Below are positions 22,648 through 33,689 of a stretch of DNA of 64,000 nt, in pieces. Both the position numbers and the translations under genes were made by a program. Origin of the DNA: Stachybotrys elegans. Taxonomy: Eukaryota > Ascomycota > Sordariomycetes > Hypocreales > Stachybotryaceae. Below the pieces are notes generated by a model. That model was not told the origin of the DNA. It saw nothing but the letters and a program-made list of their open reading frames with translations, and searched no databases. The DNA lies in the NCBI GenBank assembly GCA_020746835.1, contig JAGPNK010000030.1, forward strand, positions 1 through 64,000, written 5' to 3'. Positions within the stretch are counted from its first letter, which is position 1; the number at the start of each line of letters is the position of its first letter.

Positions 22648-23496
22648 ATGGAGCAGCAGCAAAATATCCGCTTTCTCATCCTCTCCGATACGCACGACAC
22701 CGCTTTCCCAGACCCGTCTACTTTGCCCGAGGCCGATGTGCTTATCCACTGCGGCGATCTCACCATGATCGGTGGACTATCGAATTACCGCCGTGCCCTC
22801 GACACACTCGCCGCCTGCCCTGCTGAGGTCAAGCTTGTCATAGCAGGCAACCATGATGTGTCTCTTGATGTTAGTTGGTGGGATGAGAACCTTGAGAGTG
22901 ATGACGAAGAAGAGGAACCAGTTCGCGCCCATGCGCTTTTTACATCAAAGCAATATACCAGTCGCGGTGTGCGTTTTCTTGAGGAGGGTACCCGTGAGGT
23001 TGCACTTAGTGATGGACGCAGATTCAAAGTCTTTGCATCCCAATACACTCCGGCATTTGGCGGCTATGCTTTTGGCTATCCGATCGAGGAGGATCATTTC
23101 AACGGTACGGAATCCAGCAGGATTCCAGACAATGAAGGAATTGATGTCATAGTCACGCATGGACCCCCAAAACCCTCGGATCTGGAGATGCAAGCCTTTC
23201 GCCTCGACCTCAATGACAAGCAACAACATCTCGGATGCCCAGGTCTATGGGGCGCCTTAGAGAGAGTCAAGCCCAAACTCCATTGCTTCGGCCACATTCA
23301 CGAGGGATACGGTGCTCAAATGGCTACTTTCGAGAAAGGAAAACCCACTATCGTTGAGGATATCGATGTCACAGGAAATGAGAATGTACTATGTGTTGAC
23401 GGAACAGTCGGGAATACGTTACTTGTGAACGCAGCTATCATGCGTCATGGAGAGGAAGAGCCAAACAAGCCCTGGATAGTCAACATGTCGCTATGA
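22648..23496 (+). CDS. Calcineurin-like metallophosphoesterase (282 aa)
   Basis: This is a single exon with a strong start context (GTCACCATGG). The metallophosphoesterase blocks occur in order: LILSDTHD (metal site), IHCGDLT, VIAGNHDVSLD, VIVTHGPPKP and CFGHIHEGYG. These supply the Asp, His and Asn ligands of the dinuclear metal centre. Length and the GHIHEGYG end resemble the MPPED/ser-thr phosphatase-like cytosolic group found widely in ascomycetes. There is no signal peptide. It hydrolyses phosphoesters; the natural substrate is unknown. The frame stays open upstream but has no ATG there. It runs tail-to-tail with the lactamase-fold gene, 178 bp apart. Confidence 0.9.
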   Translation: MEQQQNIRFLILSDTHDTAFPDPSTLPEADVLIHCGDLTMIGGLSNYRRALDTLAACPAEVKLVIAGNHDVSLDVSWWDENLESDDEEEEPVRAHALFTSKQYTSRGVRFLEEGTREVALSDGRRFKVFASQYTPAFGGYAFGYPIEEDHFNGTESSRIPDNEGIDVIVTHGPPKPSDLEMQAFRLDLNDKQQHLGCPGLWGALERVKPKLHCFGHIHEGYGAQMATFEKGKPTIVEDIDVTGNENVLCVDGTVGNTLLVNAAIMRHGEEEPNKPWIVNMSL

Positions 23497-23674
23497 AGGC
23501 GCATAATGGTCTTACTGTCATTTTCATCCCACTGTCCTCTCTACACTATCCTATCATCTAGATGCACTGGTAGTAAAAGTCGTTGGTCTTGCGATATATG
23601 CACCCCGGTGATCCTCGCTCCGTCGCCTTTAGGAGGCCCTGCAGACGGAGAGAGTGAAGAATCAGCACATGGAG

Positions 23675-24679
23675 TTAGACTCTCAAATTATATCCACGTC
23701 GTGCGGCTGCGATCCGCACACACATCTCCATGACCCTAGTAAATCGAGAATATTTCTCTGTCGTAACAATATAAGGATTCTGAATAGAGCACTCGTTCTC
23801 GTCACAGGTGCGGTATCGCAGCAGATCCAGGTTCTGTGCGCTCAGATCGTGTGTTTGGTGATTTCCCATGAGAACGTCGACCCCATGTCTTTCTGCTATG
23901 CTTCGGAACTTGCGATACGATTCGATTTGTTGAGACATGGCCTCAGCAGAGCCGGGTAATCCAAGGCCGCCCCAAAGGCCAGCAGTGTAGGCTACCCCTC
24001 GATCTTTCACTGGGAATATGAAGGATGCAGTCCCCGGGGTATGGCCTGGTGTCTTGGCAATGATGATCGAGGTATTCCCAACCTGCACAATTCCACCGTC
24101 TTCCAGTACATCATCCTTTGACGGCGTTCCTCTGACATTTGCCATGGTCCGCCATGCTTCTTCGGTAGCGTAGACTCGAGTTCCGAAAGTAGACTGCAGG
24201 TACAAGGCACCACCGTAATGGTCAAAGTGTTCATGGGTGATGATTAATGCCTTTATATCGGATCCGCTGAAACCAAACGCTGCTAATCCCGGGATAATGA
24301 TTCTCTGGGCTTCCTCTGGATTTTGCAAGGCGTCGATCAAAATGAGCCCGTCGCCCGTATCGATTGCCCAAGACGAGACGTAGGCATGCCCTAAGAAGTA
24401 AACCGAGTCGAATGCGCGCGCGGGTGCAATGAATCCATCTGCTAAACTGGCCAGTGCCGGGTATTTCTGTTGGATAAGGCATCGGGATTGATACCAGTAA
24501 TACAGATCCCATCCTGCCGTCTTATATGCTTCAGCTTGCCAGTAGGAAACATTTTCCGATTGCGCATTCGGAAACTCGGTGATGTTGAACCATGTTGAGA
24601 AGTCGGCAGGCCTAATTTCATACTGGGCGCGAGCAAAGGCAGCGAGGCCAGCGACACAGATGGGGAGTGCTGCGCGCAT
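23675..24679 (-). CDS. Secreted metallo-beta-lactamase-fold hydrolase (334 aa)
   Basis: This is a single exon. The start at 24679 is chosen because it begins a signal peptide (MRAALPICVAGLAAFARA); the frame is open further upstream to 25024 but that stretch has no domain and would bury the signal. The zinc motif ITHEHFDHYGG (HxHxDH) is near residue 140, with TPGHTPGT near 210 and NHQTHD near 275 as further ligands. The usual bridging Asp position appears as AGLWGGLG, as in other fungal secreted members. The arrangement resembles class B3 lactamase-like enzymes. It may hydrolyse lactam- or lactone-type compounds outside the cell; the substrate is unknown. Confidence 0.85.
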   Translation of the reverse strand: MRAALPICVAGLAAFARAQYEIRPADFSTWFNITEFPNAQSENVSYWQAEAYKTAGWDLYYWYQSRCLIQQKYPALASLADGFIAPARAFDSVYFLGHAYVSSWAIDTGDGLILIDALQNPEEAQRIIIPGLAAFGFSGSDIKALIITHEHFDHYGGALYLQSTFGTRVYATEEAWRTMANVRGTPSKDDVLEDGGIVQVGNTSIIIAKTPGHTPGTASFIFPVKDRGVAYTAGLWGGLGLPGSAEAMSQQIESYRKFRSIAERHGVDVLMGNHQTHDLSAQNLDLLRYRTCDENECSIQNPYIVTTEKYSRFTRVMEMCVRIAAARRGYNLRV

Positions 24680-26397
24680 TATGATGACAGTTCGTACTCT
24701 TGGATCTATCAGCTTATGCGTCCGTGAGCAGAGGAATTTATTGTCAATGTAGAGAAACGGGCAACCTCGGGCCTCGGCTCGTTTTCGCAAGTACTGCATA
24801 TTATTGGTGCGATTTAATAATGCCTTTCGCCGTAGTATTGTCCATGGCCAATGCAATACTACCGTTATAATACTAGGATTCCCCTCATGCGGGATGGACC
24901 ATGGCCGATTCAACACTCGCTGTGAACCATGGCACATATCCACATTAGGTTCCCCAGACAGGCGGAAAGTATCCGACCCCACAATCTGATTGTCTCCCAC
25001 TCTCGGGCGAGGTCCGAAACTCATGCGAAGGGACGATGGGATTCCCTAGACGGACAGCATCCGATACTGAACTGGCATGTAGGGCATATAAACAGAATGG
25101 ACTAGGAGCGCGAATCTTCATACTCTAGGGCGGCTAAGTTGTGTAGTCTCAGTCCCTCTGATACCTAGATAAAGGTTTCCAGATAAGGGAGTTCGCTGAC
25201 TTCGAGCAGTCAGACCTTACATAGTCATGCCTAATACATACATCGACAAATCAAGGGAAAGAGGAAAAATTAAACCAATGGTTATTTGTCCTGATTTCAA
25301 GCTCAAACCAAAATGACAGCTTGGAGCGCGGACTTAGATATATTTATCAGACCTATTCTAGTATAGGGTAGAGGCGGATTGGAGAACGGAGAGGGAAAGC
25401 CTTCTTGTGACTCTCTGTCAAGCCTACTCTAAGGCTAAGTCTCGCGGTCATACATTTCTAGCCCAGCGCGGCCACGAACCCATCCTGAGCCACAGCTGTC
25501 ACATGACAGCACCTCCGCCAGCCTCGCCAGACACACGGCACTTGCTCTGAGACTTTGTCAGAACACACGCAGACGAAGGGTACGCAGACGAAGGGTACGT
25601 AGATACATCGAGTCTGTTAATCGTAGGTCATCTGACTGTGGAGGCATGGTTTTCATGCCACATCCTGGTTCTCTGGCTCTGGCCAATGGGCAATATCATG
25701 TAACGAACCCTCTATTGTCGGACTCTGTTCTTTGGTCCTGCGGGCAATAGGAAAATCATTATTATCTGTACTCACCGTTGTTTTATTTTAACATTACACA
25801 CTCAATTATCATAATAAAAGAAAAGAAAAGCCATTTTCTACGCAAAGGTATTTGGTAATTTAGCTAGCAGGAATTATTTAACAGTCCGTTTTTTTCCTAC
25901 TTATAGCTTCTCTAAGCTAATATCTAGGGGCAAGTGACTTTCTGCCTTTCTCCTACTATCCTAGTAAAAAAGGCCTAGAATCTCAATGGTCTAGATTCAA
26001 GGTTTTGCTACGAGGCAATGCAGTTTAGCTTGCTCTGCGCCGGTTTCCCACTTCGTACGTTTGAACTCACGTCCCCTCAACCCCCTTACATTGAAGCAGA
26101 AAACCCTTGCTCCTCACAGGTACTGCAGTGCTCCCAGGCAAACTCATGTCCAGTCATGGGTGGGTGGGTAGTCAATGTGCATTGGCTTGTTCCAGGCCAA
26201 TGACTGAACCATTTAGGGCGACTTTCGCGCCTTTGCGGGAGTATAGCCTTGAATTCACCTGTGTGAACCTCTCACCCTTAGCAATTTAAACGAGACCCTG
26301 AGCTGTAATTGCATATCGGACACTCCCGTGCTTCGTCCGAAAATCAACTACCCAATCTTCATATCAATTCTCATCTTTGCCGTAATACTTTTCAGGC
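24680..26397. other. Intergenic, 1.7 kb, with transposon-like scar
   Basis: It contains a tandem doublet of ACGCAGACGAAGGGT (about 25566-25600), the second copy of the LTR-like repeat (25668-25801) and AT-richer flanking sequence. No gene was seen. Confidence 0.55.
25668..25801. repeat. Dispersed LTR-like repeat, copy 2
   Basis: It matches 11233-11368 in block order and orientation. It contains TGTAACGAACCCTC, a plausible LTR 5' start. No coding remnant of a retroelement is adjacent. Confidence 0.6.
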
Positions 26398-27876
26398 ATG
26401 GACAAGACAGCACAGGTAGCCACGTATCCCCTGGAGCACGAGATGCTGGAGGATGAGAAGGCTGTATCGCAATCCATTGAAGAGCTCATCCCTCCCATCT
26501 CGGTCAAGCCAGGGATGAAGAATTGGCGAGTCATTGTCGCCTTTTTTCTTCTCGGCGTATTCGTGAGTTAAGTTGGAAGAAACCGCAACTCAGACAGCCA
26601 CTAATTGAAAGCCCAGATTGCGCTCCCTCCAGCCGTCATCACGACGGGCGCGAACCGCATGTTTACCGGCATCACTGGGGTCTATGAAATCTGCGCGTCG
26701 TTGACGGGAGCAGCAACCTCAGTGAGCACGCCGTTCGCCTCGCGCTTCATCCCCTACAATGTCAGCACGAGCATCTGCGCCTTGTCGACGGCGCTCGCGT
26801 ATTTGGTCTGCACCCTGCCTCATCCCTTGGAGGGTGGTGCCACGCCAGCCAACAAGGCGGCGCCCATTATTGGCACAATGTTTGGCGGCTTTGTCTATGC
26901 TTTTGGCACTAACATCTACATGGCGGCCGCCGCATTCTTCCCACAGGAGGCCGTCCTGGCACTTAGCGCTGGTAGTGGCTGCGCCAACATTCTTGGTCCT
27001 GCTCTGTACACGGCATGCATGGCTGGCCTGGACAACGATTGGAGACGTACCTATCTCGTCTTCTTGTCCACCACCATCATCATCCCCGTTGTGTGGTGGG
27101 GTTTGACCGATGCCAAATGTCGCAATGCTGCGGAAAAGTCCAGAGTCGACAGCTTGGCACTGTACAGACAAGACAGGAGCAACACGACCAGCAGCGAGCT
27201 GGATCCTACCCCAGCGCAGCAGGAAAGTGCCAACAGCTGCAAAAGTGACATCAAGCCTGGCTTTGGCGAGCACCGCTCCCGCACCAGGTTCCTCATTAAG
27301 ACCATCTTCCCCAAGTACGTCCTGCCCTTGGTCTTTTGCACCTCCTCCTCCATCGTCACACTGCTTGGCACTGCGCCCATGCTGCAGACTTTGAACTCTT
27401 TCCGCGGGGCGCCAGAAGGAGATTTGCAATTTCAGCTTGTTTGTAAGCCAACCCCACCCATAACACTGCGCTTCTGAAGATCATGCTGACATTGACATTC
27501 AGTTCTGTCCTTTGGTGTGGCCCAGTTCCTCTTTAGCACGCTGTCCGGTATCCGACCCTCTTCCGTTGTTTGGACCTGGAGTGGTATCCAAATTGCCGTC
27601 ATGGTGATTGGCTTGCTACAGCTTGTTCACCCGTTCCTAACGTACTACGGCGTCTGGATCGTCATGCTGTTCCTCACAGGTGCATGCGTCGGAGCCGGCG
27701 TTACCAACACAAACTACAAGGTTGCCGAGGACTTCAGGCTGGCTAGAGAGTCGGACGAGGTGAGGAGTTTCGCCATGAGCTTCGCAGGCGTTGGAAACTT
27801 TGGCGGTGATGCGCTCGGAGGCGCCCTGGGAGTCATGGTGCAACAGATTACTACAAGAGCTCTTATTGAGAATTGA
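26398..27876 (+). CDS. CLN3/battenin-like membrane protein (454 aa)
   Basis: Three exons (26398-26562, 26617-27442, 27503-27876) join in frame. The protein has about ten hydrophobic segments. Diagnostic stretches resemble the CLN3/Btn1 family: LALSAGSGCANILGPALY (compare the family SSGTG-GLLG loop) and GAGVTNTNYKVAEDF followed by SDEVRSFAMSFAG, the family motif of Asn-Thr-containing helix plus EFAM-like segment. Length fits the usual 400-460. Family members sit in the vacuolar/lysosomal membrane and influence pH and amino-acid balance. The first membrane helix region is shorter than usual. It converges with the UNC93-like gene downstream. Confidence 0.8.
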
Positions 27877-28059
27877 TGAAAAATGCAAGATAATACTTAT
27901 AGATCATTTCTCTGTTTACTCGCAGCCAGTCAGAGCCTTCTATCCGGCATTGTGTGGTCACGGTTACAAGAAGCTTTATTGTGTTGTAAGTCAAAGCCTT
28001 CTGCCTGGTGAGTGAGTTAAAGCTTTCTATTTAGGAATTCATGAATTAGTTAAAGCTCT

Positions 28060-29517
28060 CTATGTAGATGGGTCAGATTTGCGCTCCGAGGCATCAGCGG
28101 GTTTAACGGCCTCTAATAGTGATTCGCCATCGCTACTTTGAAAAGTCTCCTTCAAATCACGGACTACAAGCCACGCAGGGTAGATGGAAAGTCCCCATAG
28201 ACCGAAGTTGAGGTAGGCGCCACCGACCGTGGCGAATATGGGCAGAGAACTCAAACCGTAACTGACGGCTTGCCAAGCAGACTCTGTCGCCCGAAGTAGA
28301 GCGGTCAGGCGCACAGTCTCTTGCGGGCTGGTTGAAATCTGACCGACCAGGAAGAAGGCGAAGTTGTAGTTCAGTTGGAAGCCAGAGACAAGGAATATAA
28401 ACACGCCAAAGGCTCTTCCGAAACCGGGATCAACCCAGTCAAATACGGGAAACGTCTGTCGAAACTCAGTGACGTTTATCGTCAGCCAGATCCACCAAGC
28501 ACCTTGTAGTGTCATGATGGCTGCAAAGGCCCAACGGCCGCGCTTCCTAATGGTGAAGCTGCTGATATCAAGCCAGACACCCAGCAAGTTGCCGGCGACA
28601 ACGGCGATGATGCCGGAGAGGAAGGATGCGAGAGCTCTGGAGCGAACGCTAAACCACAGAGCAATGTAGCTGAAAAAGACGGCCTCGGAGTAGACTCCCT
28701 GGCCAATCCAAAGTACCAAGAGGAGAAACTCCTTCTTTGCAAATGTCCGAGAAGTGGCTTTGAATTCTTTCCAGAGGTTGTCGCTGATGGAGAGGTCGAC
28801 TTTGGTTCCGTCGGAGCGCTGAACTTTGCTGGGCGGAGAGAGTAAGAAAGCGACGGCAGGTCCAGCCACTTGCAGAGCTATAAAGATGAGGTATACCGTG
28901 TAGGAGACCCTTCCAGCTTGGTTGCGGTCGGCGTTGAGTCCCAAGTTGATGGCGCCGCCTATAATCTGGCCCAAGCGAGTCCAAGACAGCCAATATGCCA
29001 CCAATCTTCCTCTGTCTCGTGGCGCCGGATACGCAATGCCAATCGCAGCTTCTGAAGCCCAAAAAATGCCGGCCGAGATACCGCAACAAGCTGCGCCCAA
29101 GAGCACGAGCCACTCCACCCCGTATCGGTTGTTCAAGTAGAGACCAGCGCTGTACACCGGGAATCCAAGTGTGCCGATAACAAGTGCGCCTTTGATTCCA
29201 ACATATTTCACCAATCCACTGGTGAACCAGCAAGATACGATCATGAGAACAAAAGTCAGAGAGTTGCCAGCATTAACCAAATAAGGTTCCTGAGCACCTC
29301 CAGCTCCAAGTGAGTTCATCGCAACCCAGAGGCCTGGGGCTACAAAGCTACACATTCCCAGTATGGTGGCATTGTAGAAAGGTGTGCGATACCATTCGGC
29401 TGCTCAGTTAGCTTTCAAAATCACAGCATTATGACGAGGCGTGAAGAGCTTACTGGGCTGTGGTTGTGTGGATGGTGCTCGCTGGTCCTCCAAGGACGTC
29501 TCGGTCGGTCCAGTCAT
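28060..29517 (-). CDS. UNC93-like major facilitator membrane protein (467 aa)
   Basis: Two exons (29517-29454, 29399-28060) join in frame. The joint creates EWYRTPFYNATILGMCSF, the conserved start of fungal UNC93-like proteins, followed by APGLWVAMNSLGAGG. About eleven to twelve membrane segments follow, with a charged loop in the middle (near residue 240). The C-terminal tail is hydrophilic. Fungal members are annotated as DUF895/UNC93 transporters of unknown substrate, probably in the plasma or internal membranes. The 3' end faces the CLN3-like gene with 183 bp between stops. Confidence 0.88.
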
Positions 29518-30709
29518 GTTGTAGACGATGTAAATATCATTCCGAAACTTCAAGTCTAGGTCTGGCGTGCCTGTAGGAGATGCTCTTTCCGCTGTCTTTG
29601 CGGACTGTTGTGAAAGAGGTGGATGAATTTGCTCGGAATATTCTTATCGGCTGGGAGAGCGTAAGCGTGGTTTTGATGCTTGAAGGACGTGCAAGCTATA
29701 CTCGAATGAGATAGAGAGATAAAGAAATCAGTGGTTCCATTGGTTGACGCCATTTGACCCTTGAATTCTGCACTGCCGCATGCCTGCCACTTTTCCTGGG
29801 CTTCAGGGATTCCGACATTTCTATTCGATATCCAGGCTTTGCTCGGGGTCCTGGTTGCAGGCAGGGAGCATCATTGGTGCCCGCTGCTGGTCCGTTGACC
29901 CACCGTTCCTTGCTTGTCGACGAATTTGGCCGAATGTTATCAAGACGAAATCACGGATGCTATGGCGTGATTGCTTAACCACGTGCCGTGTGCACGGTCT
30001 GTTCTGGAGCGTTGAATGTAATCCTCACCTTGGTGGTTTTGTGATGGCTAGGACCGGTTGTACTGTGTCTGACAGAACATCAGACACGAGGATGGATCGC
30101 TGTCTTCTGGCTTCCACATGCTGCAAATGGGCGCGAAGTAATCATACACACCAGTGTATAGATCTAATTTAGCAACGGAGAGAAGCGTATGAAAGAAGGC
30201 AAAGCCATTTTACTCTATGGGCTGCCATAAAGACTCCCCGATTATTGAAACAAAGCTGAATGGGATTGAAATGAAATACTGGCTATTCTCAAGTACACGA
30301 ATTTCCTTGTTTTCATCCAGGATAAGGTACGTAGATATTCCGTTAAGCCACTTCATTTTGATGGCCCGATTCCCGAGACCATAATCTAACTTCTAGGTAT
30401 AGTCAGCCGGTAAATGGCAATTTCAGTTGCTGGAGCTCATATTTTATTTCCGAACGGAGACGAAGATGTCGGAATGCGAATTAACTTCTCTGGGGTTCCT
30501 GATCTCGATTCATGTAATACTAACACTTTCTTCGTCCATGGCATTGTCTTAGTATACGAATCAACTTGTGGGGGCGCGTGGATAATTACGATCTAAATAG
30601 CCACGTAGGTGTCTATCAGGTGTCGATGCTACATGTAGCCTAGGTCAAGATACAAAGTAGCAGATTGATATATCAGATCTATCCGCATTCTTTCGAGACA
30701 CGTCTTTAT
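29518..30709. other. Intergenic, 1.2 kb
   Basis: It lies upstream of the UNC93-like gene and downstream of the luciferase-like pseudogene. ORFs such as 29780-30172 show no motif. Nothing recognisable was seen. Confidence 0.5.
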
Positions 30710-32297
30710 CTAAGCTTCTCTGCTGGTCCACTTGTATTGAGAACCCGGGTGGTCATCTCTCAGCCGATCTTTGCGATTCCCTAGATAGACACCCCGCGTT
30801 GATTGGTCCTCTCCAGACGGAGGTTCAAATATACCGCGAGATGTCAATTCAGGAACCAGGTACTTGGCATGATCTTCAAGGTCATCGGGTACCACCGCAT
30901 ATGACAGATTAAACCCATCGATGCCTGTCTCATCAATCCAAGTCTCGATAATATCAGCAACTGTTTTGGCGGAGCCGACTGCTCTCCCATGTGCCCCCCA
31001 AAGGCCAACTCCTGTGCGACACGCGCCTTGGTCCAGTTAAGGTCGCTGGTTCCGGGAATCGTGGCACTCCAGTTTTCCACCATTCCCTTCATAGCTGGAG
31101 GTCCGGTAAACTTGAGATCCGCGTCGTCCAGGATGCCGGCAAGGTTGGTACCGGTCCATCCACCAAATAGAGCCAAGGAACCTTCGATATCTGCAAAGGT
31201 GAGATATTCTTCATATTTCTTTTGGGCCTCCTCATCAGTCGCGCCGAGAACGACATGCAAGCCACCGAGAAGCTTGATACTCGCTGGATCACGACCTTCC
31301 TCCTGAGCTAGACCGCGCAGCTCTTGAACCAGTTTACGGACCGCAGCAAAATCCATGCCCGGGAGGAATATGGCTTCGGCATGCTTGGCGGCAAATGCCT
31401 TGCCGGCCTTGCTCGCGCCGGCCTGTACGAGGAACGGAGTTCTTTGTTTTGACGGCTCTACTATGTGTGGGCCAGCAACTTGAAAGTGCTTGCTATTTTC
31501 GTAATCAGTAACAGTAACAGGAATTTCTGGAACGAGGGATGGTAAATCTCTTACCCTTGGTGATCAATACGCCTCACGCGATGCTCGTGCGTGTATCTTG
31601 CAGTGGCAGGATCCCGGATGACCGCGTTGTCCATCCAAGAGCCTTCCCAGAGCTTGTAGCAGACCTCCAGGAACTCATCTGCTTTTTCGTAGCGCTCTTC
31701 GTGAGAAAGCTGCTCTCGCAAGCCAAAGTTCCTAGCTGCACTTTCCAGATAGCTAGTGACAATGTTCCAAGCCACCCGGCCGTTGGTAAGGTGATCAAGC
31801 GTGGACAATCTACGTGCCAGTGAGAACGGCGCCTCGTACGTCGTTGAAGCGGTTATGCAGAAGGACAACGAATTTGTCACTGCCGCCATTGCTGAAATTA
31901 GCAGCCCGCGATAAGTTAGCTTTCGTCACAAGCCATCGCCTTGCCATCTGCTTACCTCGGATCGGACACAGGGAACTGGGCTGCGCCTGCAAGCACTGGC
32001 TTGAAGTTTCGAGGTCCATCATACACATCATAAGCACCCAGCACATCTGCGAGGAACAATGCGTGGAAGTTATTCTCCAGAAGTTTGGCGACTTGAACCC
32101 AGTACTGCACGTCGTTGTACCTCCATGTTTGATTCCGAGGATGTCTCCAAATACCTACTTTTGTAAGCCTTGAGCCTATGCAATTGTTGGTTGCACAGAC
32201 CTGGTGCGACATAGGAAGGCTGGTTCATGAAGAAGGCATTCAGGATCAGATTTTTGCGTTCCGGCGCAACATCGCCTTGATTAATTGGTGATGCCAT
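30710..32297 (-). pseudogene. FMN-dependent luciferase-like monooxygenase (NtaA/SnaA/DszA type), apparently broken
   Basis: Exons are visible at 32297-32201, 32154-31956, about 31908-31555 and 31492-30710. The family is clear: GIWRHPRNQ, ALFLADVLGAYDVYDGPR, ARRLSTLDHLTNGRVAWNIV, ESAARNFG and QRTPFLVQAGAS. Two lesions appear. First, family alignment requires the third exon to start just after 31909, but the acceptor there reads TATCG instead of an AG; the next AG (31891-31892) shifts the frame. Second, near 30985 the frame of AFGGHMG does not continue into RAVGSAKTVAD, which lies one base off, so a single base is missing. Unless both are misread or assembly errors, the enzyme (FMNH2-dependent oxidation of small organic substrates) is not made. 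The rest of the sequence is well preserved, so the loss is recent. Confidence 0.65.
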
Positions 32298-33034
32298 GTC
32301 TGATCTTGAGCCTTAGTCGAGGGCCAGCTCTCCAAGCAAGGAGCAAAGTCGCATCTGACAGTTTATGGTTACATGAATACGGTGATACTTGGCCTGACTC
32401 CACACTGCCGGACCAATGACAAGGTCTTGAGACTCTTCTCAAGTATGGTGACATTCTGCACCCTAACCACGCAATATCCCATACTCGAAAGGTATGGGAG
32501 ATATGACCAGAGCCCATTCTTGAAAGGAATAGAATTAGTTGTAGATAGAGTAGTCAGCCGGACTGGTTCTTATCAGCCAGCCTTATGCTAATATGAACAC
32601 TGGTCCGGCACGTGAAAACATTATACGCCCCATTAACTCACAGAGCAAAGGCGCGCATGGTCGCACTTGGGAACTCCTTCAGCATCTCCAGGACTTCAGA
32701 GCCGAGAGCCACAAGTTCTTCAAAGTCCAGAAGCGCGTCCAGAAAGCTTCGTTGGGCAAATTCAGGGGATTCTCCAATGTTTTGAAGCGCGACGATAAAG
32801 AATGGGCGGCAAATGGCTTTACAATGTTCAAGGTAAAGCAGACAAGATTGTTTCCCTCCAGAATGTTCAGGGCATTGGCGACACTGCCGCTGATATCCCT
32901 TAGGTTCACTACGCCGAAGCAATTCACTTCGCCAAGGTTACCGTAAATGCTGCCAAGCTCTGGATGTTGCATAACCCAGTTTATCAAGTCGATATTATGC
33001 GAAGCCAGGCCGTACTCTCTCCCTGGAGGCAGAA
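32298..33034. other. Degenerate region, no intact gene
   Basis: A 102-codon ORF (32679-32987, minus) has some coding look (VNLRDISGSVANALNILEG) but no recognised family. It may be the remains of another gene between two pseudogenes. Confidence 0.35.
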
Positions 33035-33655
33035 CTAGTTATCTGGGATACGCTCGCAGCCCTTCTTATATTCAGGCCCACCCTTCTCATTCTTGCAGAT
33101 GCTCCAGAAGCTCATAAAGATTTCTTTGGCTATAAGGAATATGTCAGCAACAAACATGATCCAGATAGAGACAGATATTACTCAGATGTCCGCCTTGGGG
33201 AAGGCGCGGAGAATGAGGACGAGGAGGAGAGCTTGAGGGTTGTAATGGCTGCAAAGTAGAAGACCTCGCCTAGGTAGTACATCAGGACAGCCTTGATGTT
33301 ATTCAAACGCAGCGTCCATGTGTTCTTTCAGAGACCATTGTTGCCGATTGGATGCCTTTTATAAGCATTTGGGTCCTTTTACTCCTACACAACATATAAA
33401 ACAGGTCTCTAATCTAAGTAATGCAAGGAGACCAGCAAAGGCAGTGCATGCTCCGGCCAACAGCATGCCGACCATGCACATGTAGTTCTCAGAGGCCAAG
33501 GAGCGACCCATATGGGCCAGGAAGGCGAAAATGCGAAGTAGAAAGGCGAGGATGGCGAACCCGCCAAAGGTCATGCCGATGTTGAGGGGCTGGAGGCTCT
33601 TGTCGCGGACAGGCGCGCCACATGACCATGGAGACGTTCTGGGTCGAGAGACAAC
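33035..33655 (-). pseudogene. Remnant of a CFEM/SAT4-type (Pth11-like) membrane receptor
   Basis: Pieces of the rhodopsin-like SAT4 family appear in order but in different frames: TQNVSMV, then after a one-base shift CGAPVRDKSLQPLNIGMTF, then GGFAILAFLLRIFAFLAHMG, NYMCMVGMLLAGACTAF, a gap, MYYLGEVFYFAAITTLKL and finally LLLVLILRAFPKADI in another frame. The N-terminal CFEM part and the C-terminal helices are missing. At least two frameshifts are present. Intact relatives are plasma-membrane receptors with seven helices. Confidence 0.7.
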
Positions 33656-33689
33656 TCTGTCCTATTACTAGAAATTACTATTATTATGG

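Noticed and set aside
23675..25024. N-terminal extension of the secreted lactamase-fold protein to 25024
   Set aside because: The extra 115 codons have no domain sequence and would bury the clear signal peptide starting at 24679; an open frame by chance is more likely.
32679..32987. 102-codon minus ORF as a separate gene
   Set aside because: It lies between two pseudogenes, lacks a family match and its start has no promoter or splice support.
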